42,100 bases of DNA from Deltaproteobacteria bacterium (GTDB lineage: Bacteria; Desulfobacterota; DSM-4660; Desulfatiglandales; B25-G16): contig JAFDHR010000002.1 of the NCBI GenBank assembly GCA_019308645.1, positions 1-42,100 on the forward strand, given 5' to 3'. A program made the position numbers and the translations under genes. The notes beneath the pieces were generated by a model. It did not search any database. It saw nothing but the letters and a program-made list of their open reading frames with translations, and was not told where the DNA came from. Positions 12,203-19,998 of the stretch are shown one piece after another. Position 1 is the stretch's first letter. Each line of letters begins with the position of its first letter.

Positions 12203-12398
12203 TTTCCTCTCCTTTTTTTTGTTTATTGTATGCCAGACTGGGGATAAGACAAAACATCAAGGTCCAGCCAAAAGCGGCCTTGAATTCTTTCCAATCCTTC
12301 AAAACTTCCAGGGCCTCTACATACCTTGTGATGTCTTTAACGTCTAATGTTTCAATGTGGCGGTCCCATTCGCCACCTGTTTTTGGATGATTGGTCAT
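12195..12398 (-). CDS. Hypothetical protein with a hydrophobic C-terminal segment
   Basis: A 67-residue protein from the ATG at 12398 (GGAGGTAACAAA upstream, near perfect). Starts MTNHPKTGGEWDRHIETLD; a helical middle (ITRYVEALEVLKDWKEFK) and a possible membrane segment (WTLMFCLIPSLAY) precede a charged tail. It is the first gene of the leftward accessory operon. Confidence 0.6.
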   Translation of the reverse strand: MTNHPKTGGEWDRHIETLDVKDITRYVEALEVLKDWKEFKAAFGWTLMFCLIPSLAYNKQKKGEENG

Positions 12399-12487
12399 TT
12401 TGTTACCTCCTGTGTTTTGCATGGTCATTTTCATTTGCCTATTCAATACAGCAAATATCGTGCCAAGACAGATAAACCCCTTAAATC

Positions 12488-12570
12488 ATTATAAACATAA
12501 AAACCTCTTAAAAAAACAAGGTCATTTATGGCGATTTTTATTGACAAATAATGTCAGGCATGTATATAAT
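12488..12570. promoter_or_regulatory. Divergent promoters of accessory operon and fusion regulator
   Basis: Rightward: TTGACA (12541-12546), 18-bp spacer, TATAAT (12565-12570). An inverted repeat TGACA-N5-TGTCA (12542-12556) overlaps the -35 box and is a candidate operator. Leftward: a TATAAT (12493-12488 on the minus strand) lies upstream of the accessory genes with a poor -35. The 12571-12675 leader of the fusion gene is AT-rich and has two more TGTCA words (near 12614 and 12635). Confidence 0.55.
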
Positions 12571-12675
12571 AAACATATAATAATGGCAGGTAAACTATTA
12601 AAATAAATACGGATGTCAAAAATGGTCACCCAATGTCAGTGTATTCTTAAAAAGTTATATGGTGGAGGTTAAATA

Positions 12676-13125
12676 ATGATTTATTTTATTCGATCGGGAA
12701 AAAAAGGTGCAATAAAGATTGGTTATAGTAAAAATAATATTAAAGATCGTATGGGTGAATTACAGGTAGGGTCTCCAGAACTATTAACACTCATAGGTGT
12801 AATGGAGGGTAATATTAATAAAGAAAAAGAATTACATAGAAAATTTAAAAAGTATTTGATACGCGGAGAATGGTTCAGGCCCTCTGCAGAAATAAAAAAC
12901 TTTATATTTGAAAATTCGGACCCAGATTTTGATGTAGAATATACATCAAATGAGGAAATGATTACTGGTGGAATTGATTTAGATGAAATGATAAATGATA
13001 TCCAAATAAATTATATTAAGAGAGCGTTAGATTTGACGGGTGGACACAAACAAAAAGCTGCACAATTACTTGGAATATCATTTAGAACATTCAGATATCG
13101 AGTAAAAAAGCTTAATATTACATAA
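12676..13125 (+). CDS. GIY-YIG-like (T5orf172/MUG113) domain fused to Fis-type HTH
   Basis: A 149-residue protein. Residues 1-80 show the short GIY-YIG relative seen in T5orf172/MUG113 proteins: MIYFIRSGKKGAIKIGYSKN, then RMGELQVGSPE, ELHRKFKKYLIRGEWFRPS. Residues about 105-149 are a Fis/NtrC-type helix-turn-helix (YIKRALDLTGGHKQKAAQLL, then SFRTFRYRVKKL). There is no AAA+ or receiver domain. It lies alone under its own promoter, directly upstream of the late promoter and terminase genes, so I infer a DNA-binding late regulator or a site-specific nicking protein. GGAGG precedes the ATG. Confidence 0.75.
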   Translation: MIYFIRSGKKGAIKIGYSKNNIKDRMGELQVGSPELLTLIGVMEGNINKEKELHRKFKKYLIRGEWFRPSAEIKNFIFENSDPDFDVEYTSNEEMITGGIDLDEMINDIQINYIKRALDLTGGHKQKAAQLLGISFRTFRYRVKKLNIT

Positions 13126-13141
13126 TTATATAAAAGAACCC

Positions 13142-13171
13142 TTGACAGCCATAATTGTGCTATGATATACA
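13142..13171 (+). promoter_or_regulatory. Late promoter candidate
   Basis: TTGACA (13142-13147), 18-bp spacer, TATACA (13166-13171), between the fusion regulator and the small terminase gene. The leader to the terminase gene is about 320 nt. Confidence 0.6.
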
Positions 13172-13205
13172 ACAAACACAAGATATGGTATCAAAATAAA
13201 ATATA

Positions 13206-13379
13206 ATGAAAATACTCTGTGGATCTGATACGGATCCCAAAGATAACCCTGGCAGCCCCGGTTGGAAAACGCACCAGGGATCGAGGATAAACAGCTGGCC
13301 GGATCATGTCGCGGATGAGACGGATACTCGGACCAACAATCCAAGTAACAACGTAAGCCTGATAAAAACAGAGGAATAA
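13206..13379 (+). CDS. Possible 57-residue protein in the late leader
   Basis: An open frame from ATG 13206 (MKILCGSDTDPKDNPGSPGW...) to TAA 13379, hydrophilic and Pro/Asp/Asn-rich. No ribosome binding site is visible and no family was recognised, so it may be a chance frame in the late leader. Confidence 0.3.
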   Translation: MKILCGSDTDPKDNPGSPGWKTHQGSRINSWPDHVADETDTRTNNPSNNVSLIKTEE

Positions 13380-13407
13380 AAATACCGGGGAATTAAATAG
13401 CAGGGGC

Positions 13408-13454
13408 AACGCCCGCAACCGCTAACCGTATCTAGCGGTACTACCGCGGGCGTT
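13408..13454. other. Large two-part hairpin upstream of the small terminase gene
   Basis: AACGCCCGC (13408-13416) pairs with GCGGGCGTT (13446-13454). Inside, ACCGCTA (13418-13424) pairs with TAGCGGT (13433-13439). No T run follows. It lies 45 bp before the small terminase gene, so it could be a leader RNA structure or a packaging (pac) recognition site. Confidence 0.5.
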
Positions 13455-13499
13455 AACCACTCAGCAAAACACGGTTAACGAGATTATTAAAACTCTCTA

Positions 13500-13994
13500 A
13501 TGGCACTAACATCACCGAAAGGAATATCCGCCGACCAGGTCATCGAAGCTGTCGCTGTGCGCGGCATGTCACTCTCCGAAGCATCAAGACATCTTGGCAT
13601 AGCTAAATCCACACTCTCAAAACGATTACAACACCTTAATATACAACCTAATGGCCTGAAAAAGTATAAGGAACATAGGGCCGACCTCCTGGCTTATTAC
13701 CAGCTACAATTACTAAGTGCACTCACTCCGGCTGACATAAAAAAGATGTCACCTGTCCAACGTATTACGTGCTTCGGAATTCTCTATGATAAAGAGAGGT
13801 TAGAGCGCGGCCAGTCTACCGAAAACATAGCGTATGCAGACCTAGTTAAGGCCGAAGAGATGGTGCGCCGAAGGATGGAAAAGTTTGAAGAAAAATACGG
13901 TATTGAACCCCAAGATGTTCTGGACGACCAGGGCAATAGCGCCCTAGAAACCGGGCCAAAACCACAAGATATAGGGTGCTCATTGCCTGGATAA
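13500..13994 (+). CDS. Small terminase subunit candidate
   Basis: A 164-residue protein. The N-terminal 50 residues are a helix-turn-helix (ADQVIEAVAVRGMSLSEASR, then IAKSTLSKRLQHL). A helical middle follows (DLLAYYQLQLLSAL, then VQRITCFGILYDKERLERG), then a charged C-terminal tail. HTH plus oligomerising helices is the plan of small terminases, which recognise pac DNA and stimulate the large subunit. The position two genes before the large terminase agrees. The ribosome binding site is weak. Confidence 0.65.
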   Translation: MALTSPKGISADQVIEAVAVRGMSLSEASRHLGIAKSTLSKRLQHLNIQPNGLKKYKEHRADLLAYYQLQLLSALTPADIKKMSPVQRITCFGILYDKERLERGQSTENIAYADLVKAEEMVRRRMEKFEEKYGIEPQDVLDDQGNSALETGPKPQDIGCSLPG

Positions 13995-14039
13995 TAGCTC
14001 AATCCGTTACAAGAGCGTAAGTATAGGATATTATTAAGT

Positions 14040-14201
14040 ATGCAGGATGACGAAAGTTTACATAATATACCTTACAAGACGTTGATTATGTCAACCTTTG
14101 TGTATGGTACGGATATGATTGGGGATACTGATAGATTTGGACCAAAAAGGAGTCTCTTTGGTGTATTCAATGGGGTAGGGGGGGTATACGGTAGGGTGTA
14201 G
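14040..14201 (+). CDS. Uncertain 53-residue open frame
   Basis: From ATG 14040 (MQDDESLHNIPYKTLIMSTF...) to TAG 14201, between the small terminase and the HNH gene. Composition is plausible but the ribosome binding site is poor and no family was recognised. Confidence 0.25.
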   Translation: MQDDESLHNIPYKTLIMSTFVYGTDMIGDTDRFGPKRSLFGVFNGVGGVYGRV

Positions 14202-14269
14202 TATGTGTATATATCCATCTCCCTGTACGAAAATTTTAAAAAGGGTCACCCTTGAGTGTAAACTTTATG

Positions 14270-14298
14270 TTGACTTTTTGTAAACCTTGGTATATGCT
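14270..14298 (+). promoter_or_regulatory. Promoter of the HNH gene with adjacent palindrome
   Basis: TTGACT (14270-14275), 17-bp spacer, TATGCT (14293-14298). Just upstream is the inverted repeat AAGGGTCACCCTT (about 14241-14253). A private promoter suits a self-contained homing gene. Confidence 0.4.
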
Positions 14299-14326
14299 CC
14301 ATAGAAAGACAGGGAGGGCGTATATT

Positions 14327-14908
14327 ATGGCGAAGATAGATGACAGGGCGATTGAGTTATGGTTCAAGGATTTACAGAGTTTACAGATGATTGGGGATTT
14401 TTTTGGAGTTACGAGGCAGGCGGTCAAGAAGTGGTTAAATGCTCGTGGTATTGACACGGGGAAGTGCAAGTGGGAGGTAGTTTGTAAGGGTTGTGGTGAG
14501 GTTTTTCGGAGGCATCGGTATCAGATTCGGAATACTCGGTTAAATTATTGCAGTTCCAAGTGTTATTACGAAGCCCTTCACAATCTTGGATACACTGAGA
14601 ATCGTAATGGTCAGCGTGAGGCTCGGAGGGTTGTCAAGGAATTTTTCCCATTAGCAGAGGGTCATGTAGTGCATCATATTGATGGAAACACCTTGAACAA
14701 CGAGGTATCGAATTTAATGGTATTTAAGGATCATTCTGATCATATGCGTTGGCATCGTGCTGGTGGAGAGGACAGCGGTGTAATTCCTGTTTGGCCTGTT
14801 TTGGAAAAGCGGGGGGTAAAAAAGGTGGAAAAGAAGGCGAAGCCCATTAAATCCGACCCATTTTTCCGGCCCATGCCCAAGGGTGGGAAATCGAAGAAGC
14901 GGGGGTAA
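14327..14908 (+). CDS. HNH homing endonuclease
   Basis: A 193-residue protein from the ATG at 14327, chosen for GGGAGGG eight bases upstream. Residues about 1-45 are an HTH (MIGDFFGVTRQAVKKWL). A zinc finger follows (CKGCGEVFRR, then CSSKCYYEAL). The HNH core is near residues 125-165 (GHVVHHIDGNTLNNEVSNLM, then HSDHMRWH). A long basic tail ends ...GGKSKKRG. It lies directly upstream of the terminase genes, one of which carries an intein. It may cut intein-free or HNH-free terminase regions of rival phages; that is inference. Confidence 0.82.
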   Translation: MAKIDDRAIELWFKDLQSLQMIGDFFGVTRQAVKKWLNARGIDTGKCKWEVVCKGCGEVFRRHRYQIRNTRLNYCSSKCYYEALHNLGYTENRNGQREARRVVKEFFPLAEGHVVHHIDGNTLNNEVSNLMVFKDHSDHMRWHRAGGEDSGVIPVWPVLEKRGVKKVEKKAKPIKSDPFFRPMPKGGKSKKRG

Positions 14909-14910
14909 AG

Positions 14911-15066
14911 ATGCCGAAGAAATTAGACAGGTGTGTTAAGAAGGTCAGGTCACAGAGCCGAAAGCGCAAGAAGAAGGTTAACCCGTACGCAGTTTGCGCA
15001 GAATCCACTGGATATGTGAGGAAGAAGGGTGGCGGTTGGAGGAAAAAATCAAAGAAGCAGAAATGA
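14911..15066 (+). CDS. Small very basic phage protein
   Basis: A 51-residue protein starting MPKKLDRCVKKVRSQSRKRK, with VNPYAVCAESTGY in the middle and a Lys-rich end. Short proteins with C-V-K-K-V and NPYAVC are common in phages near the packaging genes; their role is unknown, and nucleic acid binding is likely from the charge. It starts two bases after the HNH stop, with GGGGG upstream. Confidence 0.65.
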   Translation: MPKKLDRCVKKVRSQSRKRKKKVNPYAVCAESTGYVRKKGGGWRKKSKKQK

Positions 15067-15100
15067 GTTGTTTCCAAAATGGAAATAAGTGAATCAACTA

Positions 15101-15124
15101 CCCCGCCCTAAAGAACGGGGTTTT
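15101..15124. terminator. REP-like or terminator hairpin before the large terminase
   Basis: CCCCG (15101-15105) pairs with CGGGG (15116-15120), followed by TTTT. The flank AATCAACTA before the stem gives, on the other strand, a GTAG next to the hairpin. That layout is known from REP palindromes and IS200/IS605-type ends as well as from plain terminators. Confidence 0.5.
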
Positions 15125-15141
15125 CGAGATGTAATATTTTT

Positions 15142-17718
15142 ATGAAGAAGCCGACCAAGGAGGAATCAGCCGAGTATGAGAAGTTAGCACGTAAGCGTGC
15201 GGAGCTTCAGTTACAGATTCAATCGTATCGGCAGTCAAACAGGATAGAGTTTTTTGACACGCCGCCGAATCCTGGGCCGAATCCGTTGCAGGCCGAGTTA
15301 TTAGATGCTTGGTTAAATCCTAACTTAAAGGTTTTCACATACACGGGAGCTAACAGGATTGGCAAAACAGTTTTGCTGACCCTGATTGGTTTTAGTGTTA
15401 TGTTTGGCAAGTTTTTGTGGAACAACACCAAGCTACATTTTAGGCATACCGAGCCTCGCAAGGTACGGATTATAGGTCAGGACTGGGAAAAGCATGTAAA
15501 ATCTGTTTTGATTCCAGAGTTATGGAAATGGTGGCCTAAGAGCCGGAAGTTAAAGACGAAAAAGAACAACCAGGGCGTAGAGGCCTTATGGACGGATGAA
15601 AAAACTGGTTCTACCCTTGAAATCATGAGCAATTTACAGGAGAGCGCGCTTCACGAGGGGTGGTCTGGTGATTTGGTATGTATTGAGGAAAACCAGCGTG
15701 TTTTAATGGGTAATGGGATTTGGAAGCCTATTAAGGATATATGTGTTGGCGAAGAAGTATGGACTACTTGCGGTGGTCATGTTCGCAGTAAACATAAGGT
15801 CTTAAATGTCATTGATAATGGGTTCAAAAAAATTGTTAGGGTTGTTTTGCGTGGTGGGATCACACTGCTTTGTACGCCAGATCATGAAATTTATATTCGA
15901 GCTAATAAAAATAACAACCCGCGAGACAAGAAAAAGGCCGCTTGCAGATTAACAGGTGGTGACAAAGTTTATTGCCCATTAGTTGAAATAGACGACACCA
16001 ACCGAAACGACTTTTATAAACTTTTTAAATTCTTGTTGTTTTTTGTTGGTGCGTGGATTGGGGATGGGTGGAGTGATAAAAAGAGGGTTTTTCTTGCATC
16101 TGCAAGCGATGAATTTTTGGATTATGTTAGGGATGGTTTACTAAATGGTTATAAATTAGTGCATTGCAAAAAGTATGATTATGAAATTCAGCCTTCTAAT
16201 GGGATTTTGTATCAGTTGCTTAATAAGTTGGGATTGACTGGGAAAAAAGCTTACGAAAAGTTTATTCCTGATGAGATTTTTACTCTTTGTAAAGACGAAA
16301 AGATCGAATTTATTAAGGGATTATTGGCAACTGATGGGTGGGCAATAAAAAGTTGTATTGGCTATGGTTCGACGTCTGAAAGATTGGTACGAGATTTTCA
16401 CAAACTTTTAAGAAGTTTGGGCATTCATTCTACTATACAGTTTAAGAAAAGTCAAAAGGTTGGTGTTTGGCGAGATCAATGGTTTTTAAATATTTCCAAA
16501 AGCGGATCTGTCGCCAGGCTTATTGATTTATTGCAGTTTGTACCTGGAAAAAATTTGGCGGTTGCTCTTGAGGGTGCTAATCAACGGTATTTGGGTAAAA
16601 TAAATCGTTGCTCATGGGGAGTTGAAGCCAGAAGCAATTTAATGCCAGGCCAAAAAAATCATCGTCGCGGCATACAATATCACAAGGTTAAATCTGTTGA
16701 ACCTGCCGGGGTTGCACGGGTTTATGACCTTACTATTGAAGGTAATCATAATTTTATCTGTGAATGCATGCAGGTAAGTAATTGCTATGATGAGCCGCCC
16801 AAGCGCGATGTCAGGGTTGCGAATGCGAGGGGGTTGATAGACCGGAACGGCAGGGAGTTGTTTTGTATGACTCTTTTAAAGGAGGCCTGGGTTGACAGAG
16901 AGGTTATCAAGAAAACCTTAGATGATGGTCGGCCCGACCCGTCTGTTTTTAACGTAACCGGCGATATTTGGTCTAATGTCGGGTACGGGATTAACGAAGA
17001 GGGTGTTGAGCAATACAAGTCTTTGCTGAACGAAGATGAGATCGAGGCCCGTATTCACGGCATACCGTCTTACATGTCGGGCTTGATTTATCCTCAGTAT
17101 AATCGCAAGACTCATTTGGTTGAACGGTTTCAGATACCGCTTGATTGGATGGTTGATATTGCAATTGATGTGCATCCTCGTAAGAAGCAGGCGATTTTAT
17201 TTATTGCGACCGATCCTCGCAATGACAGGTATGTTTGCGAGGAAATCTGGGATCATGGGGACGCGAAATGGATAGCGGAAGCTATTTTAAGGTCGGTCAA
17301 CTACCACTCTTATCGTGTAAACAGGGTAATTATAGACCCGTTAGCAAAAGGTGATTCTAACAACCCTGAATCGATGTACGAGATTATTTCAAGGATTTTA
17401 ATGGGTAAAGGTATTATTCTTGAGACCGCGACCAAGGATAAGGAGCAAGGCATCCTTGAGGTGAAAAAACACTTGATGGGGCCGAACAAGAAGCCCTCGA
17501 TATTCTTTTTTAACGATTTAATAAGAACAATCCGGGAAATCGAGGGTTATATGTGGGACGAAAACACCCAAAAGGTTTCCAAGGACGAAGATGATATGAT
17601 GGAAAACCTGTATCGTCTTTGCTTATTAAACACCAAGTGGGAAGAACCCGCGCCATTTTTTGAATATGACGAACCCAGATATGCTTATATGGGTAGAGAC
17701 GCAATAACGGGGTATTAA
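15142..17718 (+). CDS. terL: Terminase large subunit interrupted by an intein
   Basis: The frame encodes 858 residues, of which 180-547 are an intein, leaving a 490-residue terminase, a normal length. The ATPase has Walker A GANRIGKT (69-76). Walker B, LVCYDEPP, exists only after splicing, because the intein sits between Val179 and Cys548. The nuclease half starts near DIAIDVHPRKKQAILFIATD and continues through VNRVIIDPLAKGD to DEDDMMENLYRLC, giving the acidic residues of the RNase H-like nuclease. It pumps DNA into proheads and cuts the concatemer. The ribosome binding site is weak; the start was chosen by the N-terminal fit. Confidence 0.92.
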   Translation: MKKPTKEESAEYEKLARKRAELQLQIQSYRQSNRIEFFDTPPNPGPNPLQAELLDAWLNPNLKVFTYTGANRIGKTVLLTLIGFSVMFGKFLWNNTKLHFRHTEPRKVRIIGQDWEKHVKSVLIPELWKWWPKSRKLKTKKNNQGVEALWTDEKTGSTLEIMSNLQESALHEGWSGDLVCIEENQRVLMGNGIWKPIKDICVGEEVWTTCGGHVRSKHKVLNVIDNGFKKIVRVVLRGGITLLCTPDHEIYIRANKNNNPRDKKKAACRLTGGDKVYCPLVEIDDTNRNDFYKLFKFLLFFVGAWIGDGWSDKKRVFLASASDEFLDYVRDGLLNGYKLVHCKKYDYEIQPSNGILYQLLNKLGLTGKKAYEKFIPDEIFTLCKDEKIEFIKGLLATDGWAIKSCIGYGSTSERLVRDFHKLLRSLGIHSTIQFKKSQKVGVWRDQWFLNISKSGSVARLIDLLQFVPGKNLAVALEGANQRYLGKINRCSWGVEARSNLMPGQKNHRRGIQYHKVKSVEPAGVARVYDLTIEGNHNFICECMQVSNCYDEPPKRDVRVANARGLIDRNGRELFCMTLLKEAWVDREVIKKTLDDGRPDPSVFNVTGDIWSNVGYGINEEGVEQYKSLLNEDEIEARIHGIPSYMSGLIYPQYNRKTHLVERFQIPLDWMVDIAIDVHPRKKQAILFIATDPRNDRYVCEEIWDHGDAKWIAEAILRSVNYHSYRVNRVIIDPLAKGDSNNPESMYEIISRILMGKGIILETATKDKEQGILEVKKHLMGPNKKPSIFFFNDLIRTIREIEGYMWDENTQKVSKDEDDMMENLYRLCLLNTKWEEPAPFFEYDEPRYAYMGRDAITGY
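15679..16782 (+). mobile_element. LAGLIDADG intein in the Walker B motif of the terminase
   Basis: 368 residues from Cys1 (CIEENQRVLMGNGIWKPIKD) to Asn368, followed by Cys+1. Block B is LLCTPDHEIYI. The two LAGLIDADG motifs are VGAWIGDGW (intein residues about 123-131) and KGLLATDGW (about 213-221), 90 residues apart as usual. Block F is RVYDLTIEGNHNFI. Block G ends QVSN/C, so the usual penultimate His is replaced by Ser. It should self-splice to restore the terminase, and its nuclease should home into intein-free terminase genes. Confidence 0.92.
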
Positions 17719-17798
17719 AATGGCTGAGAACTTAATGTGTAGAAATCACAAGACAACCAATCATAAATATAGGCAAAAGTACGGAAGGATATTTGGGG

Positions 17799-18023
17799 AT
17801 GAGTCAAAAAAAGGCAAAAAAGCTCAGAAAGGGCGCAAAAAAAATCGTTGCCGAGCTCACAATAACAGCGAAGGGGGATGGTTCTGTTCAAGTTACTGGC
17901 CCGTTCCACAATTTCCTGATGTTCCGGGAGATAATGTGCAAGGCGGAACAGGCCGTTATTCATACCATTGTAAAGCAAAGACAGTCAAAAATCGTTGTGC
18001 CCGATATGAAAATAATAAATTGA
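17799..18023 (+). CDS. Hypothetical protein between terminase and portal
   Basis: A 74-residue basic protein, MSQKKAKKLRKGAKKIVAEL and on, with a beta-rich middle (ITAKGDGSVQVTGPF) and a helical end. ATG 17799 is used (GGAAGGA ten bases upstream); a TTG two codons earlier is possible. A longer overlapping frame (17720-18034) has poorer composition. The position suggests a virion or packaging accessory role; not recognised. Confidence 0.55.
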   Translation: MSQKKAKKLRKGAKKIVAELTITAKGDGSVQVTGPFHNFLMFREIMCKAEQAVIHTIVKQRQSKIVVPDMKIIN

Positions 18024-18030
18024 GGTTGGG

Positions 18031-19998
18031 ATGAAAGACATCGAAAAACTTGTTAACAATATTAACATTGCCCGAATATTGGACGATGAAACCCTTGCCG
18101 ATATTGCAACGGCTGTTGATACGGGGTATGATATTGATAAAGAAAGCCGCAGCGGTTGGGAAAAGAAGAATAAAGAAGCTATGGAACTGGCTGAGCAGGT
18201 CTGGGAAGAAAAAAACTTTCCGTTTCAGAACGCCGCGAATGTCAAATATCCCCTTATAGGCATCGGATCAATCCAGTTTGCCGCAAGGGCGTACCCGAAT
18301 TTTGTAAAAGGCCCAGATGTTGTAAAAGGTCTTGTTATTGGTGAAGACCCTCAAGGATTGAAAGCGCAAAGAGCGCAGAGAATCGGGCAGCACATGTCTT
18401 ATCAATGCTTAAATGAAATGGAAGAATGGGAAGAGGACACCGATAAACTGCTGACTTACATACCCATTATCGGTTGTGCCTTTAAAAAGACTTATTTTTC
18501 CGGCAACCTTCAGCGCAACGTAAGCGAGTTTAAAAGGGCGAGCGACATTGTTATAAATTATTACGCTAAAAACATGGCGACAGCGCCAAGAATTACAGAC
18601 ACCTTTACATTATACCCGAACGAAATTGAAGAAAGAATCAGGGCGAATATATTTCTAAACAAGGACTACGGCACACCGTCAAGCACTAAAGCCGAAGATC
18701 AAGAGATTGTGGCAAGGGATCCCGACCAGGAACATATATTTCTCGAACAGCACACATGGTACGATCTTGATGATGACGGGTACAAAGAACCCTATATCAT
18801 CACTTTCCATAAAGATACCAAACAAATAGCACGTATTGTAGCAAGGTTTGGGGTTAAAAGCATAGAGCGTACGTATAAGGGCAGAATATTAAAGATTGCC
18901 CCCGATCAGTATTTTACCAAATTTGCTTTTCTCCCATCAATTTCCGGCAGTATTTATGATATGGGGTTTGGCGGGTTATTGTCCCCCATCAACAAAACCA
19001 TCAACACAACAATCAACCAGTTATTAGACAGCGGCACGCTTTATAACCTTAACGGTGGATTCTTGGGCAAGGGCATTCAACTTGGCCGTGGCCGCGGCGG
19101 CGGCAACCTTGAGTTTTCACCTGGCGAGTGGAAACCGGTTGGATTTACAGGAGATGATTTAAGAAAAAACATTTTTCCGCTGCCTGTAAAGGAACCGTCT
19201 TTAGTGTTGTTTAACTTGTTGGGATTTATGGTGCAGGCCGGTGAGAAGCTATCTTCTGTGACCGAGATTTTAACCGGCGCTCAGAGCAACGAGGCCGAGC
19301 GTCCCACTACAACTCTGGCAAGAATAGAGCAAGGGTTAAAGGTTTTCTCATCTATTCATAAACGGCTTTATAGGGCCTTTAAGAGCGAATATAAGAAATT
19401 ATTTCTTTTGAACAGCCAGTATCTTAAGCCTGTAAATTATTTTACCGTTCTTGATACACAAATGGCTATTCCGAAAGACGATTACAACCCTGATACCTGT
19501 GATGTTTTACCGGTTGCAGATCCGAATGAAACCACAAACACTCAAAAGCTAATCAAGGGTCAAATATGGATGAGCATGAAGGGGCAGGGATTTAATGACG
19601 CTGAAATCAATAAACGTTTTGCCGAGGCTATGCAGGAACCCGAACCAGAAAAACTTTTACAGGCGCCTCCACCTCCGATCGATCCAAAAATTCAGGTAGA
19701 AATGCAAAAGCTAGAACTGGAAAAAGCCAAGTTCGAGTTTGAAGTCATGAAGTTTGGATTTGAGAGCGAGGAAAGAAACGCTAAGATCGCTAAACTTGTA
19801 GCGCAGGCAGAGGAGCACATTGCAAAGGCTGAAGCGCAAGAGGCAGGGCAACAGCTTGATATTTATAGGGAACATTTAAAACTATTACTTGAGGGGTTTA
19901 AAGCGGAATATGGAAATCAACGAAGAGGACTGGGGACGATGGAAGGCAGACCCGGTAACAAGGGAACTGTTTCAAGTCCTGAAGGAACGGCAGGATAA
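18031..19998 (+). CDS. Portal protein
   Basis: A 655-residue protein of the P22-type portal size class. The N-terminal 110 residues include NFPFQNAANVKYPLI and a following IQFAARAYPNF, typical of podoviral portals. The wing and stem continue to about residue 510. The last 140 residues are a long helical, charged tail (EMQKLELEKAKFEFEVMKFG and similar), reminiscent of the P22 barrel. Twelve copies would form the packaging vertex that binds the terminase. GAGG precedes the ATG. Confidence 0.85.
   Translation: MKDIEKLVNNINIARILDDETLADIATAVDTGYDIDKESRSGWEKKNKEAMELAEQVWEEKNFPFQNAANVKYPLIGIGSIQFAARAYPNFVKGPDVVKGLVIGEDPQGLKAQRAQRIGQHMSYQCLNEMEEWEEDTDKLLTYIPIIGCAFKKTYFSGNLQRNVSEFKRASDIVINYYAKNMATAPRITDTFTLYPNEIEERIRANIFLNKDYGTPSSTKAEDQEIVARDPDQEHIFLEQHTWYDLDDDGYKEPYIITFHKDTKQIARIVARFGVKSIERTYKGRILKIAPDQYFTKFAFLPSISGSIYDMGFGGLLSPINKTINTTINQLLDSGTLYNLNGGFLGKGIQLGRGRGGGNLEFSPGEWKPVGFTGDDLRKNIFPLPVKEPSLVLFNLLGFMVQAGEKLSSVTEILTGAQSNEAERPTTTLARIEQGLKVFSSIHKRLYRAFKSEYKKLFLLNSQYLKPVNYFTVLDTQMAIPKDDYNPDTCDVLPVADPNETTNTQKLIKGQIWMSMKGQGFNDAEINKRFAEAMQEPEPEKLLQAPPPPIDPKIQVEMQKLELEKAKFEFEVMKFGFESEERNAKIAKLVAQAEEHIAKAEAQEAGQQLDIYREHLKLLLEGFKAEYGNQRRGLGTMEGRPGNKGTVSSPEGTAG

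Noticed and set aside
13140..13500. Sigma-54 promoter upstream of the small terminase, suggested by the Fis-type HTH
   Set aside because: No GG-N10-GC pair in a -24/-12 context was found; a sigma-70-type promoter is clear at 13142.
17720..18034. 104-residue frame after terL
   Set aside because: It overlaps the whole 17799-18023 gene in another frame and has a Cys/Lys/Asn-rich, irregular composition; only its first 25 codons are free of overlap.
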